Source of the DNA: DATEOR01 sp046733475
GTDB lineage: Bacteria; Actinomycetota; Thermoleophilia; Gaiellales; Gaiellaceae
NCBI GenBank assembly: GCA_046733475.1
Contig: JBKPPF010000030.1
Span: forward strand, 1 to 46,120
Direction of reading: 5' to 3'
DNA length: 46,120 bases
Position 1 is the stretch's first letter, and each line of letters begins with the position of its first letter. The translations under genes were made by a program, and so were the position numbers. The notes beneath the pieces were generated by a model. The model had not been told where the DNA came from and did no database searches. It saw only the letters and a list, made by a program, of their open reading frames with translations. Shown here piece after piece: positions 31,656 through 38,852 of this stretch.

Positions 31656-32758
31656 GCCGACCAGACCAGCTCTGCGGCACGCACGAGGGTCTCGAGCTTG
31701 GCGCGCTCGTCCGCTACCGAAAGCGCGTTGCCGAGGATCGACGTCGCAAAGCCGCACTGCGGCGAGATCGCGAGCCGCTCGAGCGGCATGAAGGTGGAGG
31801 CTTCGCGCACGCGTGCCACGAGCTCGTCCACGGTCTCCCGCCGGCTGGTTTTCGTCGTCACGAGGCCCAGGACGACGACCTTGTCCTCCGGCACCTCCGC
31901 GAGCGGCTCGAAGGAGCCCGAGCGCTCGTCGTCGTACTCGAGCAGGATCCGCTGGGCCTTCACCCGTGGGAAGAGGCGCGTGGCGATCCAGTCGTAGCCT
32001 CCCGAGACGAGCCAGCGGCTCGCCTGGTTCCCGCGGCAGAGGTGCATCCCGAATGTCACGCCCGGGTGGTCGCCGATGACGAGGTTGTCGAGCTCGAGGC
32101 CGAGATCGAGCCAGCGGTCGGCCGGCCAGCCGCGGCTTTCGTAGAAGTCGCGGTACGCCGGGTCGAGGAGAAGCGGGTAGTGCGGCGCGTCGAGCTGAAT
32201 GTAGTGCGCGCCGAGCCGAACCAGCTCGTCCACCTCCTCGCGCAGGATAGTCGCAACGTCCCCGAGGTACTCCTCCAACGTCGCGTAGGCCTCCGGCGGA
32301 CGATCCGGGTTCCAGAAGTTCGCGAATAGGGAGGGGCTCGGCAGCGTTACTTTCAGCACGCGATCGGTCCGACCCCGCGCATACGTGAACTCCGCCGCCG
32401 ACAGAAAGCGCCTCCGTTGAAGCTTCCCTGTCACGGCCAGGGGCGGACGCTCGACGTTCATGTCGCCGAGCTCGTCGCTGTGCCACTCGCCCCAGAGAAA
32501 GGCATCGAGATCCCAGTCGGCGAAGCCATCGACGGCCGCAGGCAGCTGGCTCTGAAAGGAGAGTCGCCTCATCTCGCCGTCCGTGACGACGTCGAGTCCG
32601 GCGTCCTCCTGCAGTGCGAGCGCCTCGTCGACGGCCGCGTCCTCGACGCCCGCGAAACGCTCCTCGTCGATCATGCCGGCCTCGAGCTGCTCTCGGGCCT
32701 CCAGCAAGAAGGCGGGGCGCAGCAGGCTGCCGACGACATCGGTGCGGGCCGTGAGCAC
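31652..32758 (-). CDS. MetE-like (core methionine synthase family) protein
   Basis: A 368-residue single-domain member of the UROD/MetE superfamily, equivalent to the C-terminal catalytic domain of cobalamin-independent methionine synthase. Family features include DVVGSLLRP, GLDVVTDGEMRR, HYIQLDAPHYPLL, the zinc-type FGMHLCRGN and the second Cys in ISPQCGFA. Such short forms transfer methyl groups from unusual donors or do other zinc chemistry. GTG 32758 lies exactly 6 nt from TAAAGT on the minus strand and starts the operon with the ammonia-lyase homologue. Confidence 0.87.
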   Translation of the reverse strand: MLTARTDVVGSLLRPAFLLEAREQLEAGMIDEERFAGVEDAAVDEALALQEDAGLDVVTDGEMRRLSFQSQLPAAVDGFADWDLDAFLWGEWHSDELGDMNVERPPLAVTGKLQRRRFLSAAEFTYARGRTDRVLKVTLPSPSLFANFWNPDRPPEAYATLEEYLGDVATILREEVDELVRLGAHYIQLDAPHYPLLLDPAYRDFYESRGWPADRWLDLGLELDNLVIGDHPGVTFGMHLCRGNQASRWLVSGGYDWIATRLFPRVKAQRILLEYDDERSGSFEPLAEVPEDKVVVLGLVTTKTSRRETVDELVARVREASTFMPLERLAISPQCGFATSILGNALSVADERAKLETLVRAAELVWSA

Positions 32759-32763
32759 GCGCC

Positions 32764-32770
32764 TACTTTA
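32764..32770. promoter_or_regulatory. Overlapping divergent -10 elements in a 17-bp gap
   Basis: TACTTT on plus (32764-32769) ends 6 nt before ATG 32776, and TAAAGT on minus (plus 32765-32770) ends 6 nt before GTG 32758. The two hexamers overlap by five bases within the heptamer TACTTTA. RNA polymerase could occupy only one at a time. Confidence 0.6.
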
Positions 32771-32775
32771 GAGCC

Positions 32776-33993
32776 ATGCGGGTACGATTCCCGCTTCGCG
32801 CCGAGGCGCGGGTCGCGCGCATGAGAGACATCCTCGTCCTCTGCCCGCAGGAGCGGGATCTTGTCGCCATCCGCGCCGCGGGGCTGGAGGACCGATACCG
32901 CGTTCGCTACGAGGGCTCCGACCTCGACCAGCTCGAGGCCTTCGAGCCGGAGCCGTTCCTCGAGCACGCTGAAACGCTTCCCGCCGACGGGGTCATCGGC
33001 ACGAAAGACCTTTCGGCGCTCCTCGCCTCGATCGTCGCCGAGCGCCGTGGCTTGCCGGGGCCGACGCCGCAGTCCATCCTCGCGCTCCAGCACAAGCCGA
33101 CCTCGCGCGACGTGCAGCGGCTCGTCGCGCCGGAGTCGACGCCGAAGTTCTGCCTCCTCGACGACGGGATCCCCTGCGACCCGCCGTTCTTCGCCAAGCC
33201 CGTCGTCGGCCGGCTCTCGCAGAACGCCTACCGGATCGACGACCTCTCCGAGCTCTCGAAGCTGCACGAGGCCGACCGCTACACGAACCGCTACGCGGAG
33301 ATCGCGGCGATTGCGGGCGGAGATCCCGCGAGGGTGCACGGGTTCATCGGCGAGGAGCTTCTGTCCGGCGACGAGGTAACGCTCGAGGGGTACGTCCATG
33401 GAAGCTCGGTGGTCACGATCGGCGTGACCGACTCCGTCAAGTACGAGGGGACGTTCAGCTTCGAGCGGTTCGACTATCCGTCGCGGCTCTCCGAGGAGAG
33501 ACAGACGGAGCTCTCCGACATTGCCAGCCGGATCCTTCCGGCGCTCGGCTTCGAGGGCGGCTTCTTCAACGTCGAGTTCTTCGTTCCGGACGAGGGCCCG
33601 GCCCAGATAATCGAGGTGAACGGTCGGATCGCCTCGCAGTTCGCGCCGCTCGTCCAGGCACTCCACGGCCGCTCGACCTACGACGCGCTCTTCGAGCTCG
33701 CCTGCGGCGACGATCCGAAATGGGAGACGGGTCTCCCTGACGGAGTCGCTGTGAGCTATGTCATGCGCGTCTTCGAGGACGCCTACGTCGAGGCTGTACC
33801 CGATCCCGCCCTCAACCTGGAGGTGCTCGCCCGTCCGGGCCTGCCGCTCTCGGCACAGGGAACGAACGACGCCCAGAGCTACCGGCTTGCAATCCTCTAC
33901 GAGTCGGGCGCGACGAGGGAGGAGGCCGTCGCCAGGGCGCGCGAGAGCGCGGCGGCTCTCAATTTCCGGCTGGCGCCGGTGCCTGTCCGCTGA
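32776..33993 (+). CDS. ATP-grasp domain protein
   Basis: A 405-residue ATP-grasp enzyme, a family joining a carboxylate to an amine or thiol with ATP. Visible pieces are an N-terminal Rossmann-like part (RDILVLCPQERDLVAI), the central FFAKPVVGRLSQNAYR (ATP-binding lysine), EELLSGDEVTLEGYVHG, and the metal-binding FFNVEFFVPDEGPAQIIEVNGRI with Glu and Asn. The product is unknown. I use ATG 32776 because of the -10-like element 6 nt before it; ATG 32821 (MRDILVL) is a good alternative and removes a 15-residue basic extension. The 3' end overlaps the MFS gene by 35 bases. Confidence 0.87.
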   Translation: MRVRFPLRAEARVARMRDILVLCPQERDLVAIRAAGLEDRYRVRYEGSDLDQLEAFEPEPFLEHAETLPADGVIGTKDLSALLASIVAERRGLPGPTPQSILALQHKPTSRDVQRLVAPESTPKFCLLDDGIPCDPPFFAKPVVGRLSQNAYRIDDLSELSKLHEADRYTNRYAEIAAIAGGDPARVHGFIGEELLSGDEVTLEGYVHGSSVVTIGVTDSVKYEGTFSFERFDYPSRLSEERQTELSDIASRILPALGFEGGFFNVEFFVPDEGPAQIIEVNGRIASQFAPLVQALHGRSTYDALFELACGDDPKWETGLPDGVAVSYVMRVFEDAYVEAVPDPALNLEVLARPGLPLSAQGTNDAQSYRLAILYESGATREEAVARARESAAALNFRLAPVPVR

Positions 33994-35419
33994 CCTCGGG
34001 CGCGTCCTCGCGGTTCACGATCCCGATCGCGGCAACCGCAGCTCCTGCGAAGGCGAGGCCGGCGGCGACAATCATTCCGACCCGGAAGCCGTCGATTGAG
34101 GCGCTGCGTAGCGTCTCGTCGACCTGGTTCTTCGCGAGCGGGACGCCGACGCTCACCTTCGAGTCGTACACGAGCGAGATGATGAGGCCGATGCACGCGA
34201 CGGCGATGAGGTTCCCGAGGCGGGAGACCGTCGAGTTCACTCCCGAGGCGATGCCCGCGAACTCGGATGGCGCCGACTTGAGGGCCGTCGACGTGATCGG
34301 GGCGACGAGCATCGCCAGGCCGAGCGAGAAGACCACGACGGACGCGAAGCCCCACGTCCAGAAGTCGCTCTGCTCCGTCACGGGCAGGATGAGCAGGATG
34401 CCGATGCCGGCGAGGAAGGGGCCCAGGGTCAGGTAAAGGCGCGGCCCGTGCTCGTCGGCCAGCTTCCCGAAGCGCGCGGCGAGGGCGATCATGATCAGGC
34501 TCCCCGGGATGCCGAGGAGTGCGGCCTCGAAGGGCGAGAAGCCGATGAACTGCAGGTAGAGCTGCACGAAGATGAGCTGCGCGTAGAGCGCGCCGTAAAC
34601 GAGGAACGTCTCCAGGTTCGCCATCGCGAAGTTGCGCCGCTTGAAGAGATCGAAGGGCAGCATCGCGTTCTTCGAGCGGGCCTCCACGAGGCAGAAGGCG
34701 ACGAACGCGGGCAACGAGATCGCAAATGCCCACCACACCTCGCCGAAGCCCTTGTCGGGCCCCTCGACGAGGCCGTACGTCAGCATCCCGAAGGCGAGTG
34801 CCGCGAGTGTGGCGCCGGGTATGTCGAGTCGACCGACGCGCAGCATCTTCTGCTCATTGCATTCGCCGGCCTTCGCGAGGACGACGGTGAGCGCTGCAAG
34901 AGGGAGGTTGATGAAGAAGATCCAGCGCCAGGAGACCCACTCGACGAGCGCGCCGCCGACCGGCGGCCCAGCGATCGTGGCGACGGTCGTGAACGCCGTC
35001 CACAGCCCGATCGCCCGCCCGGCCTCGTCCCCGTAGACGCCGCGCAGGAGCGCGAGGGAGTTCGTGGTGAGGAAGGCGCCGGCGATCCCCTGAAGCGCGC
35101 GCGCCAAGATGAGGAGGCCGCCCGTCGGCGCGAAGCCGGCGAAGACCGAGGCGACTGCGAAGCCTGCGGCTCCCGCGATGAATGTCGGCCTGCGTCCGTA
35201 GCGGTCGCCGATCGCGCCGCCGACGAGGTAGAGCGATGCGAGGGCGAGCGAGTAGGAGAGGACGATCCACTGCTGGCCGGTCAGGCCGAGGTCGAGATCC
35301 TCCGCGATCGTCGGCAGCGCGACGAAGACCACCGTCGCGTCGATGAAAGCGAGCGACGACCCGAGGACGGTCGCGGCCAGCGTGAGCGTGCGCCGCTGGT
35401 CGAGTGTGAAGGCCGCCAT
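33959..35419 (-). CDS. MFS drug/solute transporter, DHA2 (14-TM) type
   Basis: A 486-residue membrane transporter of the EmrB/QacA group, normally proton-driven drug efflux. The N-terminal helix has SSLAFIDATVVFVALPTIAEDL, the motif-A loop GGAIGDRYGRRPT, motif C GLWTAFTTVATIAGPPVGGAL and WRWIFFINLPL, all typical. About fourteen hydrophobic segments can be counted. ATG 35419 follows TATCCT on the minus strand by exactly 6 nt. The substrate is unknown; an ATP-grasp gene at its 3' side might make the exported compound, which is speculation. Confidence 0.92.
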   Translation of the reverse strand: MAAFTLDQRRTLTLAATVLGSSLAFIDATVVFVALPTIAEDLDLGLTGQQWIVLSYSLALASLYLVGGAIGDRYGRRPTFIAGAAGFAVASVFAGFAPTGGLLILARALQGIAGAFLTTNSLALLRGVYGDEAGRAIGLWTAFTTVATIAGPPVGGALVEWVSWRWIFFINLPLAALTVVLAKAGECNEQKMLRVGRLDIPGATLAALAFGMLTYGLVEGPDKGFGEVWWAFAISLPAFVAFCLVEARSKNAMLPFDLFKRRNFAMANLETFLVYGALYAQLIFVQLYLQFIGFSPFEAALLGIPGSLIMIALAARFGKLADEHGPRLYLTLGPFLAGIGILLILPVTEQSDFWTWGFASVVVFSLGLAMLVAPITSTALKSAPSEFAGIASGVNSTVSRLGNLIAVACIGLIISLVYDSKVSVGVPLAKNQVDETLRSASIDGFRVGMIVAAGLAFAGAAVAAIGIVNREDAPEVSGQAPAPAGN

Positions 35420-35445
35420 GGGCGTGAGGATATGCTCGCCGGACG

Positions 35446-35895
35446 ATGAGGGGAATGGTGGCGGGGATCGTCGCTGCAGCGGTGTGGGCGGCCGCCGAGC
35501 CGGCACTCGGGCGCGCCGTCGGCGTCCCGTGGTATTCCGACCGCCGGCTCCTCGGCGGCCTTGTTCGCGTGAGGCCGGAAGCGGCGATCGGGATCCATCT
35601 CATGAACGGGGCGCTCTTCGGCGCGACCTTCGAGCGCCTTGGCCTACGCGGACCCGTGAGGGGAGTCGTCATGGCGCAGGCCGAGAGCCTCTCGCTTTGG
35701 CCTGCGATGGCCGTCGTCGACCGCGTGCATGAGGACCGGCGCAGCGGAGACTGGCCGCCGCTTCTACGAAACGGACGCGTGTTCGCCTATGAGGTGGCCG
35801 CGCATGCGCTCTTCGGCGCCGTGGTCGGCGGTCTCCTCAGCTCGACTGCGAGCGCTCCTTCTCCTCTTCACGAGGTTCAGGCAGCGCGGCGTTGA
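35446..35895 (+). CDS. Hypothetical membrane protein
   Basis: A 149-residue protein I do not recognise as a named family. It begins with a hydrophobic stretch MRGMVAGIVAAAVWAAAEPALG and has further apolar segments around IGIHLMNGALFGATFERLG and EVAAHALFGAVVGGLL. The shape suggests three or four membrane-associated helices with glycine-rich repeats of the form NGALFGA and HALFGAVVGG. ATG 35446 lies 9 nt after TATGCT (35431-35436), divergent from the MFS gene. The 3' end is overlapped by a small acidic ORF on the other strand. Confidence 0.75.
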   Translation: MRGMVAGIVAAAVWAAAEPALGRAVGVPWYSDRRLLGGLVRVRPEAAIGIHLMNGALFGATFERLGLRGPVRGVVMAQAESLSLWPAMAVVDRVHEDRRSGDWPPLLRNGRVFAYEVAAHALFGAVVGGLLSSTASAPSPLHEVQAARR

Positions 35896-36001
35896 GCTCT
35901 CCTTCAACGTCTTCGTCGATCGGAGCAGAGCGCCCGGATTCCGCCTGTTCGTCCGGATCCGCCGGAAACTCGGTGGTTCTCCGCTCTTCGGACGTGATCA
36001 T
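35837..36001 (-). CDS. Small acidic protein with strong ribosome-binding site
   Basis: A 54-residue frame starting ATG 36001 and ending TGA, with a nearly perfect Shine-Dalgarno sequence AGGAGGGG about 5-6 nt before the start. The product opens MITSEERRTTEF, is highly acidic (for example DEDVEGEL and PREEEKER) and has no cysteine or hydrophobic segment, so it is likely disordered or soluble. It overlaps the last 59 bases of the plus-strand membrane-protein gene. No homology can be claimed; the ribosome-binding site and coding-like composition are the main evidence. Confidence 0.55.
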   Translation of the reverse strand: MITSEERRTTEFPADPDEQAESGRSAPIDEDVEGELNAALPEPREEEKERSQSS

Positions 36002-36097
36002 CGATACCCCTCCTGAGCTAGCCCGCTCCGGTGCTCAGGCTGCTTGTTCCCGCGCTCGGCCCGGTGAAACGCCGGGGAGGAGCGGGTAAGAGCGGGC

Positions 36098-36703
36098 GTG
36101 GGACTCGCGTTTCCGACCGCCGGCGTGCGTCTGATCCGCCTCCTCGACGTCGTCGCCGTCTTGTGGGTCGTCCTCTGGCTCACGCTCGCGCTTCTCGTCG
36201 GGCGGGAGGTGAGAAACCTCCGCGAGCTCTCGGACACCGTCGTCACGGCCGGCGTGGCAGTCGAGCAGACGGGCGGCCTCGTCCGGAACCTCGGGAAAAT
36301 CCCCTTCGTCGGGGGCCAGGTTTCCACCGTCGCCGATCAGGTCGAGGAGGCCGGAAAGAGCGCCCAGGCGAGCGGCCGCGACAGTCGGGACTCCACGGAG
36401 AACCTCAGCGTCCTCCTGGCCCTTTCCATCGCTTTCATCCCGACGCTGCCCCTGCTCGGCCTGTATCTGCCGCTGCGCTGGGCCTGGACGAACGACGCCC
36501 GCGCCGTGCGCCGTGCGCTGAAGCGGGCGCCGACCGACCCGCTGCTCGTCGAGTTCCTCGCCCGGCGCGCGGTCTCCAACTTCCCATACGACAAGCTTCT
36601 CGCCGTCAGCCCCCAGCCGTTCAGAGACCTCGAAGAAGGCCGGTACGACTCGCTGGCGGGACTCGAGCTCGACCGTCTCGGGATTCGCAACGGTTCGGCC
36701 TAA
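36098..36703 (+). CDS. Hypothetical two-helix membrane protein
   Basis: A 201-residue protein of unknown family. It has two clear membrane helices, about residues 12-35 (LIRLLDVVAVLWVVLWLTLALLV) and 104-126 (SVLLALSIAFIPTLPLLGLYL), separated by a loop of about 70 residues predicted outside or periplasm-like, with SDTVVTAGVAVEQTGGLV repeats of small residues. The C-terminal tail is soluble and charged. GTG 36098 is the first start in frame; TAAGAG (36087-36092) lies 5 nt before it and a GGGGAGG further upstream, so initiation mode is unclear. Confidence 0.75.
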   Translation: MGLAFPTAGVRLIRLLDVVAVLWVVLWLTLALLVGREVRNLRELSDTVVTAGVAVEQTGGLVRNLGKIPFVGGQVSTVADQVEEAGKSAQASGRDSRDSTENLSVLLALSIAFIPTLPLLGLYLPLRWAWTNDARAVRRALKRAPTDPLLVEFLARRAVSNFPYDKLLAVSPQPFRDLEEGRYDSLAGLELDRLGIRNGSA

Positions 36704-36737
36704 AGTCCGGCGTCCGCAGCGGCCGATACTCTCGGAC

Positions 36738-37235
36738 GTGATGAACGCAAAGGGAGCGCCGCCCGAGGCGCCTGTGCACGAGGGAGAAGAGGAGCAGGTC
36801 GAGGCGACCCCCGAGGTCGAGGCTTCGGAGGACGATTCGGGGATCGGCGCTCGCGTCACCGCGGTATTCACGGCCGCGGAAAAGGCGGGTCAGCACATCG
36901 TCACCCTCGCCCGAGAGGAAGCGGAGGACATCCGCCGGGAGGCAAGGGCCGAGGCCGATGCCTATCTACGCGAGCAGAAGCTGCAGGCCGACAAGGAGGT
37001 CGAGCAGATCTTCGCCGATGCCCGCCGCAAGGCCGAGTCGATCGAGGAGGATGCTCGCATCGCCGCCCGCCAGGTCGAGGACGATGCCCGCGTGCGCAAG
37101 GATCGGCTCCGCGAGGAGGCGCGCCTGATCGAAGAGCGCATCACATGGGCGAAGGAGGGCCTGAACGAGGTCAACGACCGGCTCGAGCAGGTTTTTCTCG
37201 AGAACGAGCCGCCCGCGCTCCAGCACGACTCCTAG
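36738..37235 (+). CDS. Coiled-coil protein, DivIVA-like composition
   Basis: A 165-residue protein with an acidic N-terminal stretch (EGEEEQVEATPEVEASEDD) and then a long alpha-helical run rich in Glu, Arg, Ala and Lys with heptad-like spacing (EEAEDIRREARAEADAYLREQ, then ARRKAESIEEDARIAARQV). The composition recalls DivIVA/ATP-synthase-b type coiled coils, but the DivIVA N-terminal lipid-binding motif is absent, so I do not assign that function. GTG 36738 lies 5 nt after TACTCT (36727-36732); ATG 36741 is the next codon. Confidence 0.8.
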   Translation: MMNAKGAPPEAPVHEGEEEQVEATPEVEASEDDSGIGARVTAVFTAAEKAGQHIVTLAREEAEDIRREARAEADAYLREQKLQADKEVEQIFADARRKAESIEEDARIAARQVEDDARVRKDRLREEARLIEERITWAKEGLNEVNDRLEQVFLENEPPALQHDS

Positions 37236-37277
37236 CTCTCAGGTTTCCTGTACGGCGGCTCGGACCAGAATCTGGTC

Positions 37278-37667
37278 ATGAGCAGCTATACGAAGAAGAA
37301 CCTCAGAGAGGTCGAGAACCAGGCTCCGAACTTCGGTATGCCCGAAGAGATGGATGCCCGGTTCGGCCGCACCGACCTCGAGGGCGAGTCCCTCGGGCTC
37401 AGCATCCTGAAGCTCGACCCCGGATTTCGCATGCCCTTCGGCCACAAGCATTCGGCGCAGGAGGAGGTCTACGTCGTCGTACGCGGATCCGGCCGCGTCA
37501 AGGTCGACGACGAGGTCGTCGAGCTCCGCGAGTGGGATGCCATCCGCTTCGACAAGAACACCATGCGCAACATGGAGGCCGGCTCCGACGGCATCGAGTA
37601 CCTCGCGTTCGGCGCCGGAACCGATCCCACCGACGCGGAGATGACCCCCGGGTGGTGGAGCGACTGA
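37278..37667 (+). CDS. Cupin domain protein
   Basis: A 129-residue single-cupin protein. The first conserved box carries PFGHKHSAQEEVYVVVRGSGRVKVDDE (two His, Glu metal-ligand pattern) and the second box has WDAIRFDKNTMRNMEAG, where the usual His is replaced (RFDKNT), so metal binding could be incomplete. Cupins range from enzymes to sensors; no substrate is evident. ATG 37278 lies exactly 6 nt after CAGAAT (37266-37271). The 3' end overlaps the GFA-fold gene by 13 nt, suggesting cotranscription. Confidence 0.85.
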   Translation: MSSYTKKNLREVENQAPNFGMPEEMDARFGRTDLEGESLGLSILKLDPGFRMPFGHKHSAQEEVYVVVRGSGRVKVDDEVVELREWDAIRFDKNTMRNMEAGSDGIEYLAFGAGTDPTDAEMTPGWWSD

Positions 37668-38077
37668 GCGAGCCGCGGACCGGCGGCTGCCTGTGCGGAG
37701 GCGTTCGCTTCGAGGTGACCGAGCCCCTCCTCCGCGCGAGCTACTGCCACTGCAGGCGTTGCCAGCGCAGGTCGGGCACCGCCGCCTCCGCCCAGGCGCG
37801 CGTCGCGCCGGGTGCGCTTCGAATCGTCTCCGGCGAGGAGCTCGTCCGCGCCTGGCAGCCCGACAGCGGCTTCGCCAAGGAGTTCTGCTCGGAGTGCGGT
37901 TCGCAGCTCTGGAGCCGCGACCCGGACGACCCCGAGGTGATCAGCGTCCGTCTCGGCGCCTTCGACAGCGACCCGGGCATCCGCCCGCAACACCGGCAGT
38001 TCGTCGCCTACGCGGCAAGCTGGGAGGAGATTCCGGACGACGGGCTTCCCCGGTTCGACGAGAGCCCGCCCCGCTGA
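37655..38077 (+). CDS. GFA/CENP-V fold zinc protein
   Basis: A 140-residue protein of the GFA (glutathione-dependent formaldehyde-activating-like, CENP-V) family. The zinc cysteines appear in order: GGCLCGGVRFE, SYCHCRRCQRRSG and FCSECGSQLW. The family name does not prove formaldehyde chemistry; most members are uncharacterised. The gene starts at GTG 37655 (or GTG 37652) inside the end of the cupin gene, so it is probably translated in the same operon. The C-terminal segment RLGAFDSDPGI is typical. Confidence 0.87.
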   Translation: MERLSEPRTGGCLCGGVRFEVTEPLLRASYCHCRRCQRRSGTAASAQARVAPGALRIVSGEELVRAWQPDSGFAKEFCSECGSQLWSRDPDDPEVISVRLGAFDSDPGIRPQHRQFVAYAASWEEIPDDGLPRFDESPPR

Positions 38078-38086
38078 CAATCCCAT

Positions 38087-38115
38087 TTGCGCTGACCGGG
38101 CGGCTGTGGCAGACT
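38087..38115 (+). promoter_or_regulatory. Promoter of the ArsR-family operon
   Basis: TTGCGC (38087-38092), a 17-nt spacer and CAGACT (38110-38115) lie upstream of ATG 38123, leaving 7 nt, so the transcript would start at or one base before the start codon. Autoregulation by the encoded ArsR protein is likely in this family, but no clear operator palindrome is visible. Confidence 0.5.
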
Positions 38116-38122
38116 GAACTAC

Positions 38123-38434
38123 ATGGTTCAGTATAAGACGACGGTCGACCGTGCATTCACCGCCCTCGCCGACCCGACCCGCCGCGCCGTTCTCGAACGA
38201 CTCGGCTCCGGCAGTGCGACGATCAGCGAGCTCGCCGAGCCCTTCGGCATGTCGCTGACAGGTATGAAGAAGCACGTCCGGCTGCTCGAGGTGGCGGAGC
38301 TCGTCACGACGGAGAAGATTGGCCGCGTCCGCAGATGCATGCTCGTGCCGTACGCCTTCGAGGGCGTCAGCACGTGGCTGCAGCGCCTCGACCGCTTCGC
38401 GCAGGTCGTCGAACGAACGAGAGGAGAAAGATGA
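38123..38434 (+). CDS. ArsR/SmtB family transcriptional regulator
   Basis: A 103-residue winged-helix regulator. The N-terminus TTVDRAFTALADPTRRAVLERL and the recognition region ATISELAEPFGMSLTGMKKHVRLLEVAELVTTEK are typical of ArsR proteins paired with SRPBCC/AHSA1 genes; no metal-binding cysteine box is present, so the signal is probably not a metal. It is followed by DUF1801, SRPBCC and DHFR-like genes with 4-nt overlaps or tiny gaps, forming one operon that it most likely controls. Confidence 0.92.
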   Translation: MVQYKTTVDRAFTALADPTRRAVLERLGSGSATISELAEPFGMSLTGMKKHVRLLEVAELVTTEKIGRVRRCMLVPYAFEGVSTWLQRLDRFAQVVERTRGER

Positions 38435-38850
38435 GCCCGACCAAGCAGAAGGAAGGCTTCAGCGCCGAGGAAAAGGCCGCCATGAGGGCGCGCGCCAAAG
38501 AGCTCAAGGCAGCTGTTCAGGGCGAGGAGGCGATCACCGCCGCGCTCGCCGAGATGACCCCGAGCGACCGCTCACTTGGCAAGCGTGTCCACGCGATCGT
38601 GAAGGAGAACGCGCCCGACCTCATCCCGAAGACCTGGTACGGCATGCCGGCGTACGCGAACAAGGACGGCAAGGTCGTCGTCTTCTTCCGCGACGCGGGA
38701 AAGTTCAAGGAGCGCTACGCAATGCTCGGCTTCAACGACAGCGCGAGCCTGGACGAGGGTTCCATGTGGCCGGTCGCCTACGCGCTCACGAAGCTGAGCA
38801 AGGCAGACGAGGCGAAGATCGCGAAGCTCGTCAAGAGGGCGGTGAGCTGA
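38431..38850 (+). CDS. DUF1801 (YdhG/iron-chaperone-like) protein
   Basis: A 139-residue member of the DUF1801/YdhG-like superfamily, which includes a frataxin-fold iron chaperone in Bacillus. The segment KTWYGMPAYANKDGKVVVFF, with the aromatic GMPAY motif, and FKERYAMLGFNDSASLDEGSMWPVAYAL are characteristic. ATG 38431 overlaps the regulator's stop (ATGA) and has a strong GAGAGGAG ribosome-binding site. The function is unknown beyond the fold. Confidence 0.85.
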   Translation: MSPTKQKEGFSAEEKAAMRARAKELKAAVQGEEAITAALAEMTPSDRSLGKRVHAIVKENAPDLIPKTWYGMPAYANKDGKVVVFFRDAGKFKERYAMLGFNDSASLDEGSMWPVAYALTKLSKADEAKIAKLVKRAVS

Positions 38851-38852
38851 GG

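Noticed and set aside
32775..32800. Hairpin GCGGG-TACGATT-CCCGC just after the start of the ATP-grasp gene, resembling a tRNA T arm
   Set aside because: No matching acceptor, D arm or anticodon arm is present upstream, and the GTTC-type loop is altered; it is not a tRNA and probably chance in GC-rich DNA.
35892..36089. Plus-strand ORF of 65 codons starting TTG
   Set aside because: Ser/Arg-rich shadow of the minus-strand acidic small gene, with no ribosome-binding site.
37655..38077. Reading the GFA-fold gene as part of a formaldehyde system with Fae
   Set aside because: The GFA family name rests on weak biochemical grounds, the gene is 20 kb away and cotranscribed with a cupin; no real link to Fae.
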